A DNA stretch of 64,000 bases from Agathobaculum sp. NTUH-O15-33 (GCF_033193315.1 NZ_CP136187.1:2131001-2195000); one strand, 5' to 3'; positions 26,381-35,732 are shown, counted from the stretch's first letter. Numbers and translations are program-made. Notes: generated by a model from the letters alone, not told the origin.

Positions 26381-26434
26381 GGTGGATACACCTCCTACTT
26401 TATCTTCTATGATTCTTTTTGACTAATGAAACGT

Positions 26435-26944
26435 TTACTCGTCCTCTTTCGGATCGAGCAGCGCGCGCAGCGCGGCAAATCGAGGATCGATCTGCTGGCT
26501 TTCGCAGTTGCAGGTCACCTTGTTGCGGTCCGCGCCGCAATGCGGACAGAGGCCTTTGCAGTCCTCCTTGCAGAGGTATGTCATTTCGACCTGCAAAATC
26601 AACTCGGGCACTAGGATATCCGCCGGATCCACGGTGTCGGTCGTGAGCACTAAGACTTCGTCGTCCTCCTCGGCCTCGGGATCGGTGGTAAGGATCACGT
26701 CGGCTTCAGCCGTCAAGAGAACCTCGAGCGGCTCCAGACAACGCGCACAGCAAGTCGAATAGATCGTCTTGATCGTTCCCGTCAATCGGATAACGCCCCG
26801 CTCGTTGGACACTTCGCCGCTGAGCGTTACCGGACTTTGGAACGGATATGCGCCGTAAAGCTTTTCCTCGCGCAGAGAGATCGTTTCCGAAAACGGTATG
26901 GAAGCGACGGCTGCGCCGGTAAGTTTTCTTAAATCAATCTTCAT
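26435..26944 (-). CDS. yceD: YceD/DUF177 family protein
   Basis: A 169-residue protein of the family encoded just ahead of rpmF in most bacteria and linked to 23S rRNA accumulation in plants and E. coli. It has CCARCLEPLEV mid-protein and an acidic stretch, then a CKEDCKGLCPHCG cysteine cluster that may hold metal. The ATG at 26944 gives the family N-terminus MKIDLRKL; the frame is open upstream but those codons overlap the promoter. Confidence 0.9.
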   Translation of the reverse strand: MKIDLRKLTGAAVASIPFSETISLREEKLYGAYPFQSPVTLSGEVSNERGVIRLTGTIKTIYSTCCARCLEPLEVLLTAEADVILTTDPEAEEDDEVLVLTTDTVDPADILVPELILQVEMTYLCKEDCKGLCPHCGADRNKVTCNCESQQIDPRFAALRALLDPKEDE

Positions 26945-26969
26945 GTCAACCTCACATGGTACATGGAAT

Positions 26970-26999
26970 AGTATACTATACCGCGCTCCCATTTGTCAA
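26970..26999 (-). promoter_or_regulatory. Sigma-A promoter of yceD-rpmF
   Basis: Minus-strand TTGACA (26994-26999), an 18-base spacer and TATACT (26970-26975) about 26 bases before the yceD start codon. The elements are close to consensus, fitting a strongly expressed ribosomal-protein operon. Confidence 0.82.
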
Positions 27000-27140
27000 C
27001 CAAAAATTGCGCAAAACGCGGCTTTTTCTGTCCATTCCCTCCCTTTCCCACAGACGGCGCGAATACCTGCCGCGGCATTTGCTTTTTTGATCAAATCCGC
27101 TATACTAAAAGGAAGAGAATAACCGGGAAAGGACCCTGCT

Positions 27141-28112
27141 ATGAAAGAGTACAGTATCGCGAAAAACGACAGCGGCCAGCGCCTGAACAAATTTCTTGAA
27201 AAAGCGGTGCCGCGGCTTGGCGGCGGCCAGATGCATAAATACCTGCGCCTCAAGCGCATCAAGGTGAACGGCAAGCGGGCCGAGGCTTCGCTCCGCTTGT
27301 CCGAGGGCGACCTTGTACAGCTCTATCTCAACGATGCGTATTTCTCCCCCGTGCGGGAGGACGAGGCGTTCCGGCTGATCTCGTCCCCCAAACTCACGGT
27401 GATTTATGAGGATGCAAACATTTTACTTGCCGACAAGGCACCCGGCATGGTCGTCCACGCCGACGAGTCCGGCGACGCCGATACGCTGATCGCGCACATT
27501 CAGGCCTATCTGGTGCAGACAGGCGCGTGGGACCCGGCGGACGCCGCGTCCTTCTCGCCCGCCCTATGCAACCGAATCGACCGCAATACCGGCGGCATTG
27601 TCGTCGCCGCAAAAACCGCCGAAGCGCTGCGTATATTAAATGAAAAGATCAAGGCACACGAATTGATCAAAAAATATCTGCTGATCGTGCACGGCGCGCC
27701 GACGCCGCCCAGCGGTCAGATCGAGAACTTTCTGCGCCGCGATGAAAAGCGCAAGCAGGTCACGTTGCATAGCGCCCGGGTGCCGGGCAGCAAAACGGCG
27801 ATCACCCGCTACCGCACGCTGGCAAAAAACGGCGGGCTTTCCCTTGTCGAATGCGAACTGCTGACCGGCCGCACGCACCAGATACGCGCCCACATGGCCT
27901 CCATCGGCTGTCCGCTGCTGGGCGACGGTAAATACGGGTCAAACGAACAAAACCGGCCGTACCATGAAAAGGGACAGGCGCTTTACGCCTACTCCCTCAC
28001 CTTTCGCTTCGGGGACGGCGCGGGCGCGCTCTCCTATTTAAACGGCAAAACCTTCCGGGTCAAGGACATTCCCTTTGTGCGAAAATATTTCCCCGGCTTC
28101 CAGCTTTCTTAG
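27141..28112 (+). CDS. RluA/RluD-family rRNA pseudouridine synthase
   Basis: A 323-residue RNA-modifying enzyme with an N-terminal S4 RNA-binding domain (LNKFLEKAVPRLGGGQMHKY, residues ~13-60) and a catalytic domain with NRIDRNTGGIVV around the catalytic Asp, followed by ELLTGRTHQIRAHMA. The length and domain order fit RluC/RluD. The uridine it modifies cannot be told from sequence. AAAGGA precedes the ATG. It stands alone on the plus strand, divergent from the yceD operon. Confidence 0.92.
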   Translation: MKEYSIAKNDSGQRLNKFLEKAVPRLGGGQMHKYLRLKRIKVNGKRAEASLRLSEGDLVQLYLNDAYFSPVREDEAFRLISSPKLTVIYEDANILLADKAPGMVVHADESGDADTLIAHIQAYLVQTGAWDPADAASFSPALCNRIDRNTGGIVVAAKTAEALRILNEKIKAHELIKKYLLIVHGAPTPPSGQIENFLRRDEKRKQVTLHSARVPGSKTAITRYRTLAKNGGLSLVECELLTGRTHQIRAHMASIGCPLLGDGKYGSNEQNRPYHEKGQALYAYSLTFRFGDGAGALSYLNGKTFRVKDIPFVRKYFPGFQLS

Positions 28113-28174
28113 GAACACGAAGCATAGGCGCTTCGTCTAAAACAATAGGGAACCTATTAAAGGAGGGAAACATT

Positions 28175-30286
28175 ATGAAAAAGGCGATCTCTATCATTTT
28201 ATCTGCATGCTTGCTTTTCGGCTCCGCCTTCGCGGCCGAAGCGCCGCAGTCCGACCAGCTCGCCAAGGTGACAAAGCTGGTTAAGGCGCAGATCGACGTC
28301 GGTGACCAGTACACCGATTTCAAGGGCTATCAGTCGAGTGAAATGGGCCTAACCTATTGGTCGCTCAGCTGGTCGGGGGACGGCGAATCCCTTGAGGTGC
28401 AGGCCGGCGAGGACGGCACGATCTATTCCTATTGGCAAAGAGGGCGAAACAGCGCCTACCGGGACGACTACGCGCCCAAGCTGCCCAAATCAACCCGCGG
28501 CGAGGCGCTTGCCGCGGCGGACGCCTTTGTATCCCGCTTGATGCGCGAGAAGGAGGGCTATGTATTTGAAAATGATAACGACGACATTTCGATCTATAAC
28601 ACCGATTCCTGTAGCTTTTCCGGACAGATGACCTATGACGGCGTGCCCACGCCCGTGACCCTGCGCGTGCACGTTTCACTGCCCGATCTGACGGTGACCT
28701 CTTATTCCCGCAACGAGGAGCCGCGCATCGGCGCCATTCCCTCCAAAACGCCCGCCGTGACCAAGGAAGCGGCGGCGGCAAAGCTGCGCGCCACAAACGA
28801 GCTGCGGCTGGAATACGTGCTGGAAGAAGGCGAAACGCAGGCGGTCTTGCGCTACGTACCGCAGGCTGCAAACGATTTTTATGTGGACGCGCAGACCGGC
28901 GCGCTCGTCGATCTGGATCAACTGTACACAAAGGCACGTGACAAAGGCTATGGCGGCGCATACGCCGGTTCCAGTGCGGACGCCGCCGCGGAAAACGGTC
29001 TCTCCGCGTATGAACAGGACGCCATCGCGGCGCTGGAAGGCGTGCTGGGTACGGATGCGCTGGATGCGAAGCTGCGCGCCATGCCCGAACTCGGCCTGAA
29101 CGGCTACAAGCTGTCCGGCGCACAGTACAGTCAGGTGGATGACGAGACCGGCGCGGTCATGTGCCGCCTGCAATATGTAAAAAACGGCACAGACCCCGCG
29201 CTGTTTAAATCGGCCGAGGTCGACGCGCGCACCGGCGCGCTGCAATACCTTTCCACCCATGGCGGCGAGGAGATCAAAAACGCTGCCACCACTTATGTGG
29301 GCGACGCTGGAAACGCCAAAGCGGCCGCGTTCCTAAAGCGCTATTTTGCCGATCAGGCGGAGCAAACCGCCCTGTACGATACGCTGGATTTCAGCAACCG
29401 CTATGTACGCTACACCTATGCGGAGCAGGCCAATGGTCACCCCTACCCCGGCAACGCCTTTACCGTAGGCATTGACCGGCAGAGCGGCTTCGTCGATTCC
29501 TTCTACTATACTTGGGACGATAGCGTGACCTTTGACCGTGCGGATGGACTAATCACCGCCGAAAAAGCGCTGGACGCGTACTTCGGCGCGCAGACGGTCA
29601 CCCTGCAATATGTGGCCGTGCCCAAGGAACTTATCCCTTCCATGCCGGACTACCCGAAATATGCCGATTATTATGCGGCCGGCGGCCGTTACCTGCTTGA
29701 ATGGAAGCTCGGCTATACCGCCATATTCGACACGTACTGCCGCGGCGTGGACGCCAAAACCGGCGAAACGCTGTTCCCCACCTCCTCTTGGAACAGCGCG
29801 ATCTCCTATTCCGATGTTACCGAGGCCTCTCACCCACAGGCCATGACGCTAGCAGAACTGGGCGTCGGCTACCGCGAAGACACGCTGCAGCCGGGCAAAG
29901 CGCTGACCCAGCGCGATCTGCTCGTTCTGCTCCTCAGCGCAAACGGCATGTACTATGAGGAGGACACCGACTCTTTGTACGAAGCCGCTTACTCCCACGG
30001 TATGCTCACCCGGAGCGAGCGCGCCCCGGATCAGCTCGTGAGCCGCGCGCAGTTGGTCAAAATACTGATCGACGGCACCGGCTTTGGCAAGACCGCCGGC
30101 TTGACCGGCATTTACCGCACCTCGTTCACGGATGACGCCGCGATTCCCAGCCAATATTACGGTTATGTCGCCACCGCGCAGGGCATGGGCCTAATCCGCG
30201 GCGACGAGCACGGCCGCTTTAACCCGAATGAAACCGCGACGCGGGGGCAGGCCGTCATCGTTCTTTACAACTTCATGGCGCGTTAA
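28175..30286 (+). CDS. Exported YcdB/YcdC-repeat protein with SLH-type C-terminus
   Basis: A 703-residue exported protein beginning with a signal peptide (MKKAISIILSACLLFGSAFA). Residues ~30-560 hold repeated YcdB/YcdC-type units (PF16244), each with a PepSY-like pattern ending in DAQTGALVDLDQL or DARTGALQYL. The last ~130 residues hold SLH-like segments ending in AQGMGLIRGDEHGRFNPNET and ATRGQAVIVL. AAAGGAGGG lies 7 bases before the ATG. The function is unknown; the domain is seen in Gram-positive envelope proteins. It is one of five SLH proteins in the window. Confidence 0.82.
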   Translation: MKKAISIILSACLLFGSAFAAEAPQSDQLAKVTKLVKAQIDVGDQYTDFKGYQSSEMGLTYWSLSWSGDGESLEVQAGEDGTIYSYWQRGRNSAYRDDYAPKLPKSTRGEALAAADAFVSRLMREKEGYVFENDNDDISIYNTDSCSFSGQMTYDGVPTPVTLRVHVSLPDLTVTSYSRNEEPRIGAIPSKTPAVTKEAAAAKLRATNELRLEYVLEEGETQAVLRYVPQAANDFYVDAQTGALVDLDQLYTKARDKGYGGAYAGSSADAAAENGLSAYEQDAIAALEGVLGTDALDAKLRAMPELGLNGYKLSGAQYSQVDDETGAVMCRLQYVKNGTDPALFKSAEVDARTGALQYLSTHGGEEIKNAATTYVGDAGNAKAAAFLKRYFADQAEQTALYDTLDFSNRYVRYTYAEQANGHPYPGNAFTVGIDRQSGFVDSFYYTWDDSVTFDRADGLITAEKALDAYFGAQTVTLQYVAVPKELIPSMPDYPKYADYYAAGGRYLLEWKLGYTAIFDTYCRGVDAKTGETLFPTSSWNSAISYSDVTEASHPQAMTLAELGVGYREDTLQPGKALTQRDLLVLLLSANGMYYEEDTDSLYEAAYSHGMLTRSERAPDQLVSRAQLVKILIDGTGFGKTAGLTGIYRTSFTDDAAIPSQYYGYVATAQGMGLIRGDEHGRFNPNETATRGQAVIVLYNFMAR

Positions 30287-30318
30287 ACGTCCAAGCCGCG
30301 ATGCAGCGGCGTTTTGAC

Positions 30319-30361
30319 AAGCTGAACCCGGCAGTCGGTGACTGCCGGGTTCAGCTTTTGT
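30319..30361. terminator. Bidirectional terminator between YcdB/SLH and polysaccharide deacetylase genes
   Basis: A perfect 17-bp stem (30319-30335 with 30341-30357, arm AAGCTGAACCCGGCAGT) with a 5-base loop and TTTTGTTTT after it on the plus strand. It lies between converging stops at 30286 and 30363. Confidence 0.88.
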
Positions 30362-30362
30362 T

Positions 30363-32168
30363 TTACGTGAATTCAGCCGGAGAATAGGTGCCGTCCTGAA
30401 TACTTTGCGCCGTGGCGTCGGACAGGTTGTTGTAAACCACGCCCGGTTCCAGCGTAATGCCCTTGATCGCCGCCAGCTCGGATATCGTTACAAACGCATA
30501 GGTCTTATCCGTTCGGCTTTGCAGATCGTCGATCGCGGCCAGACAGCCTTCGACCGAGGTGGTGTAAAGGTCGTGCATCAGCACGATATCGCCGTCGCCC
30601 GCGGTATTGACAATGGCGCTACGCACGCTTTCTTTATCGCGTATACGCCAGTCCTCGGTATCAACGCTCCAGTTGACGATCGGCACGCCGATCGCCTTCA
30701 TCTGTTCCTTCACGGTTGCGTTGACGCCGCCGCCGACCGGGCGCATGACCGTGGGCCGGTGGCCGGTCTTCTCTTCGATCAGCTTGCTGTTGGATTCCAC
30801 CTGATCGTATACGCTTTCCGCGTCCAAACCGGAAAGCTTGTCGCCGGGGTGGGTCATCGTATGGTTGCCCAGCTCGTGCCCCTCTTCCAGCAAGCGGTTC
30901 ATCGTCCCGTCGTAGCCCTTGATGCGTTCGCCCACCATGAAGAACGTGGCGTGCGCGCCGCGCTCCTTCAGGCCGTCGAGCAGATGGGCGGTCAGCCCTT
31001 CCGGATATCCGTCCAGCGGGCCGGTCGGGCCGTCGTCAAAGGAAAGCGCGATATAAACATCCGCCTCCGGAATATTGCCGCCGACAGATTGGGTCAGTTC
31101 GCTCTGCATGGAATCCAAATAGGCCTTTTGGCTGTCATAGCCGTCCAGCGGGGATTTTGTAAAAGCAAGGGTACCGTTGCCGTCATTCAGATCGCTGTAA
31201 TGCTCGCCGATCAGCGCGGCAAACAGCTGCGCCGAAACATAAAAGCGGCCGCTGTCCGGATCGGTGTGCGCCGTTAAGTTATCGCCTTTAACGCGCTTGC
31301 CGTCCACCTTGGCCTTGCCGTTGTCCTCCACAGTGGATTCACGGCCCAAGACGTTCACCGTCCATCGGTTCTTGTCATCCTTGGATGCCTCGCCGCCCAT
31401 GGCCGTTACCGCACCTTCCAACGGCACGAATTTTGTCCCGTCATTCTCCATGACCGCGCAGCCGCGCTTGCCCAGAGAATCGGTCATCGACTTTGCTTCG
31501 CCGCTGAGCAGCAGCTTATCGGAATCGACGCGCAGCAGCACGCTGCCGTCCACTACCTGTTGACGCGACGGGCCAAGCTTCGGAAGGGCTTCCTCCGCGA
31601 TCTTCGTGAGCTTTTCATCATCCAACTCCTTTTTGGATTTGGAAACGACGATCAGATCGCCCTTGGTCGCGTCGAGCGTGCCGGTCTTCCAAGAAAGCGC
31701 CTCGCAGATCTCGCGCACCGGCACATAGGTCGTACCGTCCACAATGGCGGGCGCGGTTGCCATCGTGCGCGTTTCATCATTAAAGCGCAGCGTTTTGCTG
31801 CCAACAGTCACGCGGACCGTATCTTTTTTGTGTGTGATCGAGGCGGTTTTGCTCACCTGCTCCCAGCCCGGCTCCAAGCCTAGGCTTTCGCACATTGCCT
31901 TAAGCGGTACAACGGCTGTGCCGCTGTCATCCACAAACGGCGCGGCGCCGCCCATATCCTTTATTTCGCCGCCCACATACGCCTTGGAATTATAAACCTG
32001 AAATACCACCTGATTTTTGCTGCCGCCGAATATTGCGCCGGTCACGCCCTTTACCAGCCGGAACCCAACGGGCACCGCGATCACGATCAGTAAAATCAGC
32101 GCGATCAACACGCCGTAATGGCTGTTGCGTCTTCGGCGGCGGCGATACCGCCTCGCTTGATAAGGCAT
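30363..32168 (-). CDS. Membrane-anchored polysaccharide deacetylase with copper-amine-oxidase-like N domains
   Basis: A 601-residue protein. A short Arg-rich cytoplasmic start (RRYRRRRRR) and one membrane helix (~17-40) put the rest outside. Residues ~55-320 hold copper amine oxidase N-terminal-like units (AVVPLKAMCESLG, TTYVPVREICEAL), known as wall-associated stalk domains. Residues ~368-570 are a NodB-type deacetylase with FDDGPTG (catalytic Asp and metal Asp), HELGNHTMTH (metal His pair), MRPVGGGVN and IVLMHDLY. It would remove acetyl groups from wall polysaccharide, perhaps peptidoglycan N-acetylglucosamine. AGGAAGGA precedes the ATG. Confidence 0.88.
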   Translation of the reverse strand: MPYQARRYRRRRRRNSHYGVLIALILLIVIAVPVGFRLVKGVTGAIFGGSKNQVVFQVYNSKAYVGGEIKDMGGAAPFVDDSGTAVVPLKAMCESLGLEPGWEQVSKTASITHKKDTVRVTVGSKTLRFNDETRTMATAPAIVDGTTYVPVREICEALSWKTGTLDATKGDLIVVSKSKKELDDEKLTKIAEEALPKLGPSRQQVVDGSVLLRVDSDKLLLSGEAKSMTDSLGKRGCAVMENDGTKFVPLEGAVTAMGGEASKDDKNRWTVNVLGRESTVEDNGKAKVDGKRVKGDNLTAHTDPDSGRFYVSAQLFAALIGEHYSDLNDGNGTLAFTKSPLDGYDSQKAYLDSMQSELTQSVGGNIPEADVYIALSFDDGPTGPLDGYPEGLTAHLLDGLKERGAHATFFMVGERIKGYDGTMNRLLEEGHELGNHTMTHPGDKLSGLDAESVYDQVESNSKLIEEKTGHRPTVMRPVGGGVNATVKEQMKAIGVPIVNWSVDTEDWRIRDKESVRSAIVNTAGDGDIVLMHDLYTTSVEGCLAAIDDLQSRTDKTYAFVTISELAAIKGITLEPGVVYNNLSDATAQSIQDGTYSPAEFT

Positions 32169-32245
32169 TGCTGTTCATTCCTTCCTGCCTATCCTGTTAT
32201 TGATTTGTCATATCATATGATACTACGAATGATGCTAGAATTGGG

Positions 32246-33124
32246 TTACAATTCGACAAAAAGCTCGTCTGCAAGCAGTTGAACGCCGATTCCGAGCAGA
32301 TGTGGGCCAACATACACCCCTAATGTGCAGTCGATCTCGCCCTCCATAAAATTTTCATGGTCCGGCAGGGCGCGCTGCGCCATGGAACGTATCTCTTTCA
32401 GCTCGCCCGGCGAATCGCCATGCGCCACGGCAAGGTTAAAACGCGCGCCGCGCGGCACCAGCGCCGTGGCCATTTGCACCATTTTCTCCATGGCGAATTT
32501 CCGACCGCGCACCTTGGACACGCTGACCAGTTCGCCGTCCGGAGCAAAAGAAATAATCGGCTTGATCTGCAGCAGCGTTCCGGCCACCGCGGCGATTTTA
32601 CCGATGCGGCCGCCCTTTTGCAGATATTCCAGCGTATCCACGCAGAAAAAGACATGGGTATCCGCCATCAGGCGCGGCAGCGCGCGGGTCAGCGCATGCC
32701 AGCTCCACCCTTCCTCGATCCAGCGCGCGGCCTGCAGAACCGTCATGCCTGTGCCAAGGGAACCGCTCAGCGTATCGAACGCTGCGACCTCCAGCCCGGG
32801 CGTATTTTCCCCGATCACGCGTACCAAATTATGCGTGCCGCTTAATCCGCTGGAAAAATTGATGGCCAGCACTTTGGTATATCCGGCGTCCCGGATACGG
32901 ATAAAGGCGTTTTCCACGGCTTCGCCGCTCGGCAGCGTGGTTTTGGGCAGCTCGGTCTTTAAGCGGCGGTATACCTCGTCCGGTGTGATATCAACATTAT
33001 CGGAAAATTCGCCATCGGAAAAAATCAGTTTAAGTGGAACAACGTAGATATCATACCTTTTGATCAGATGCGCGGGGATGTCCGCGCAGGAATCGGTCAG
33101 CAATGCGATCTTTTGTTGGTTCAT
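32246..33124 (-). CDS. DegV family fatty-acid-binding protein
   Basis: A 292-residue cytoplasmic protein of the DegV/FakB type, which holds fatty acids for phosphorylation by FakA. It has LLTDSCADIP at the start, TLPSGEA, INFSSGLSGTHNLV and a C-terminal HLLGIGVQLL. No fakA gene is in the window. GGGAGAGG precedes the ATG; the small zinc-ribbon gene is 18 bp upstream, so they may share a transcript. Confidence 0.9.
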   Translation of the reverse strand: MNQQKIALLTDSCADIPAHLIKRYDIYVVPLKLIFSDGEFSDNVDITPDEVYRRLKTELPKTTLPSGEAVENAFIRIRDAGYTKVLAINFSSGLSGTHNLVRVIGENTPGLEVAAFDTLSGSLGTGMTVLQAARWIEEGWSWHALTRALPRLMADTHVFFCVDTLEYLQKGGRIGKIAAVAGTLLQIKPIISFAPDGELVSVSKVRGRKFAMEKMVQMATALVPRGARFNLAVAHGDSPGELKEIRSMAQRALPDHENFMEGEIDCTLGVYVGPHLLGIGVQLLADELFVEL

Positions 33125-33142
33125 AAACCTCTCCCGCTTTTC

Positions 33143-33331
33143 TTAAAGATCTTCTCCGGCGCTCCAGTTGACGGAATGGGGCGTTCTAACAGGCTTTCGC
33201 TGATCGGGCGGCGCGACCTTGACGCCGAAAAAATCATACCACTCGCCGCAAGCGTCGCACTGCCACGCGGTGGCGTCGGTCTCGTCCATGATATAGATCT
33301 CGTTGCCGCATTCGCAGGTTAAAATAGTCAT
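33143..33331 (-). CDS. Small zinc-ribbon-like protein of unknown function
   Basis: A 62-residue protein with CECGNEIY and, 18 residues later, CDACGEW: two cysteine pairs that should form a zinc ribbon. AAAGGAGA lies about 7 bases before the ATG. A minus-strand TATACT at 33361-33366 with a weak -35 could be its promoter. It sits directly upstream of the DegV gene. I do not recognise a named family. Confidence 0.68.
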   Translation of the reverse strand: MTILTCECGNEIYIMDETDATAWQCDACGEWYDFFGVKVAPPDQRKPVRTPHSVNWSAGEDL

Positions 33332-33436
33332 TGCCGGTTCTCCTTTGCTATATTGACATTAGTATAACACAATGCGTACAGAAAGTCGAACCGAATCGGC
33401 ATTTTTCACAGTTCGGTCATACTTTTTTGAAAATGA

Positions 33437-33482
33437 AAACTCCCGTCATACCACGCTTTCGCGTGTATTTCGGGAGCTTTTG
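33437..33482 (-). terminator. Terminator downstream of the EAL-protein gene
   Basis: An imperfect hairpin (AAAGCTCCCG arm with CGGGAG, plus an inner CACGC/GCGTG stem) followed on the minus strand by TTTTCATTTTC. It lies 52 bp beyond the stop of the GGDEF/EAL gene and closes the accessory block. Confidence 0.7.
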
Positions 33483-33533
33483 ATGGAGCGATTGACGATA
33501 ATGATACGAATGGCTTTATTGGAACCTGTTTGC

Positions 33534-35327
33534 TCACTGCCTCTGTTTGAGCAGTAGCTTTTCAAACGCTTTCACCGGGATGGGTTTGGAGAAAAAGAAG
33601 CCCTGTCCGATATCGCAGCCAATGCTTTTGACGTAGTCCAGCTGGGCTTTGGTCTCTATGCCTTCGCACACGGTTTGCATTTGAGTTTCGTGCGCCATCT
33701 CCACCACCTTTTTCAGCACCACGCGGCTGCGGGCGTTCGTCTCAAAATCCTGCAACAGGCTTCTATCCAGCTTGAGCACGTCCGCGGACAGCATGCTCAA
33801 TACGTTCAGCGAGGCGTAGCCTGTTCCAAAGTCGTCTATGGCGAGCCGCACGCCGCGTTCATGCAGCCGGCGCGAAAGCGCGTACATCTCCGTATCGTTC
33901 TCTACAAACGCGCTTTCTGTTAATTCCACTACGATTCGACCGTGCGGCACCTGCCACTTGTCCAGCACCGCGCAGAATTTTTCCACGTAGTGCGCTTCAC
34001 ACAGATGCCGACGGGATTGGTTGGAGCATATCTCCACCGGCGGGAGACCCTGCTTGGCCCAGCCGTGCATCTCTTTGCAAAGCTGCTCCAAGAGATAAAA
34101 GTCCAGATCCCGGATGAACCGGTTTTCCTCAAACAGCGGAATGAACTCGTCCGGCCCAATGATTTCTTCCTCCGCCGTCACCCAACGAACCAGCGCCTCC
34201 CCGGCCGTCACCTGTCCGGTCTTTAAGTCCACCTGCGGCTGGATGTATAGCTTGAATTCTCCGTTTTTCAGCGCGTCCGAGGCGCGCTCCATCAGATCGT
34301 TCCTTCGGAACAGCTGCGTTTCCAGTGCATCGTTATAATACGCATACCTGCTCGCGCCCTCCTCGCGCGGAGCGCTTTGCAGCGCGATCAGCGCCTTGTC
34401 CAGCATCTGCCGCACACCGCGCCGGCTTTTGGCTGGTATCGGATACACCCCCGCCGCAAAGGTCACATGGATGCGAAGCTCCTGCTGCATCGCTTCATCC
34501 AGCAGGCAATCGCGTATCTCTTCTATGCGCTGCTCCAGATCTTTTGTGGCCGAGTAGGTCAGCAGCATGGCAAAGTGATCCTTTTCCAGACGCGCGCACA
34601 GCTCGCCTTCCACGCATTTGTCCTGTATGTTCTGCGCAACGCTCCGCAAAACATTATCCCCCACATCAAAACCGTGCAGTTGGTTGATATAGCGGAAATG
34701 GTTCACCCCGAACGTCAGCACCGCAAACCGTTTTTCACTCGGCTTTGCCAGCGCCTCCCGACACCTGCTTTCAAAGCCCGGGCGGTTCAGCAGGCCCGTC
34801 AGGCCGTCCTGCTCCTGCAACTTTCGGCCTTGCTGCTCCAGCATCTGACGCAGGGACCGCTCTATCTCCATATAGTCCCGCCGCGCCTTTTCCACGTTGA
34901 ACCCGGTTTCCCCGGCCTGCTCTTCAAACGGCATAGAATGATGGAACTGTACCACCTTCCAGCCGTCACGCTCCCGCCGGAACACGCCGGAAAAGCGCAC
35001 CGGCTTACGGAACGCCACTCCACCGGTAAGATCGGACTGCACGGTAAGGGTAATGATACCGCCCGCGATATCCGGCCCCAGCTGTTCGATATGATACTGC
35101 TCGTCCGATATCACCCAGCCGCCCTGATACGTTTGTCGCTCCCGCGCAAAAAGCTCTATCAGCGACCGGCGGTCGTAGCCGATTTCCACACGCCCGGCGC
35201 CTACCCAGCTGATCCGTTCGGAAATTAAAGAAAGCAAGCTAGTATAGTCGCGCTCTACAAAATATGCCTTTATCAGCCGCTTTGCCAGACCTTCTATTTC
35301 GTCCCGGCTATCCTGCATCGTTTTCAT
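33534..35327 (-). CDS. NTF2-like, degenerate GGDEF and EAL domain protein (probable c-di-GMP phosphodiesterase)
   Basis: A 597-residue soluble protein. Residues ~8-140 look like an NTF2/SnoaL-like sensory domain (ISWVGAGRVEIGYDRRS, FSGVFRREROGW-type strand region). A coiled-coil linker leads to a GGDEF domain (~190-330) in which the signature is ARLEKDHFAM instead of RxGGDEF, so cyclase activity is unlikely. The EAL domain (~345-597) keeps the expected residues: GEALVRW, SNQS, VELTES, IDDFGTGYASL, LKLDRS, EGIET and GQGFFFSKP. It should therefore hydrolyse cyclic di-GMP. It starts 18 bases after the HTH gene and is last in the minus-strand giant-protein block. The start could also be the Met at 35318. 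Confidence 0.86.
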   Translation of the reverse strand: MKTMQDSRDEIEGLAKRLIKAYFVERDYTSLLSLISERISWVGAGRVEIGYDRRSLIELFARERQTYQGGWVISDEQYHIEQLGPDIAGGIITLTVQSDLTGGVAFRKPVRFSGVFRRERDGWKVVQFHHSMPFEEQAGETGFNVEKARRDYMEIERSLRQMLEQQGRKLQEQDGLTGLLNRPGFESRCREALAKPSEKRFAVLTFGVNHFRYINQLHGFDVGDNVLRSVAQNIQDKCVEGELCARLEKDHFAMLLTYSATKDLEQRIEEIRDCLLDEAMQQELRIHVTFAAGVYPIPAKSRRGVRQMLDKALIALQSAPREEGASRYAYYNDALETQLFRRNDLMERASDALKNGEFKLYIQPQVDLKTGQVTAGEALVRWVTAEEEIIGPDEFIPLFEENRFIRDLDFYLLEQLCKEMHGWAKQGLPPVEICSNQSRRHLCEAHYVEKFCAVLDKWQVPHGRIVVELTESAFVENDTEMYALSRRLHERGVRLAIDDFGTGYASLNVLSMLSADVLKLDRSLLQDFETNARSRVVLKKVVEMAHETQMQTVCEGIETKAQLDYVKSIGCDIGQGFFFSKPIPVKAFEKLLLKQRQ

Positions 35328-35345
35328 GTCATTTCAGCCCTTTTC

Positions 35346-35732
35346 CTATGCGCTCTTTCCCTCTTTGCTCCTCGCCCGTCTCAGTTCCTTTTGCAGCTTG
35401 CGAATCTGCGCCTGCTGTTCACGGATCACATTCAGCAGCAGCTTGCGGGGCGTGCGGTCGTTATTGATCTCCTTCCATTTCCCCAGCTGGCCCGCCTCAT
35501 ACGCCCGCCGCCAGTGATAGGAAGCCCGTTCCACGCGCTTATACCCCAGCATTTCCACGGAGAAGCCCGCGTCTGTAAAGATCTTCGTCGGTCCTTCTCC
35601 CGCCATGTACCGCTCGATAAAATGCTCTTTAAACGCGTTGGTATACTGTATCTCACGCGGCGATACCGAAAAAACGTTTGGGTTTTGCTCCAATGTTTCC
35701 ACTTCGTCCTGTGTAAATAACCGTTTACCCAT
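35346..35732 (-). CDS. Small HTH protein resembling the helper ORF of IS3-type elements
   Basis: A 128-residue protein: an HTH-like N-terminal half (FTQDEVETLEQNPNVFSV, then FIERYMAGEGPTKIFTDAGF and a Trp/Arg-rich SYHWRRAYEAG) and a basic coiled-coil tail (IREQQAQIRKLQKELRRA). This pattern is like the DNA-binding first ORF of IS3-related elements, but no transposase partner is present, so it may be domesticated or regulatory. A GAGAGG site precedes the ATG at 35732; a GTG three codons earlier is also in frame. It lies between the second giant gene and the EAL gene. The resemblance is from memory of the family and is moderate. Confidence 0.65.
   Translation of the reverse strand: MGKRLFTQDEVETLEQNPNVFSVSPREIQYTNAFKEHFIERYMAGEGPTKIFTDAGFSVEMLGYKRVERASYHWRRAYEAGQLGKWKEINNDRTPRKLLLNVIREQQAQIRKLQKELRRARSKEGKSA

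Noticed and set aside
28117..28136. Small hairpin after the pseudouridine synthase gene as a terminator
   Set aside because: Only a 7-bp stem and no T tract; too weak to call.
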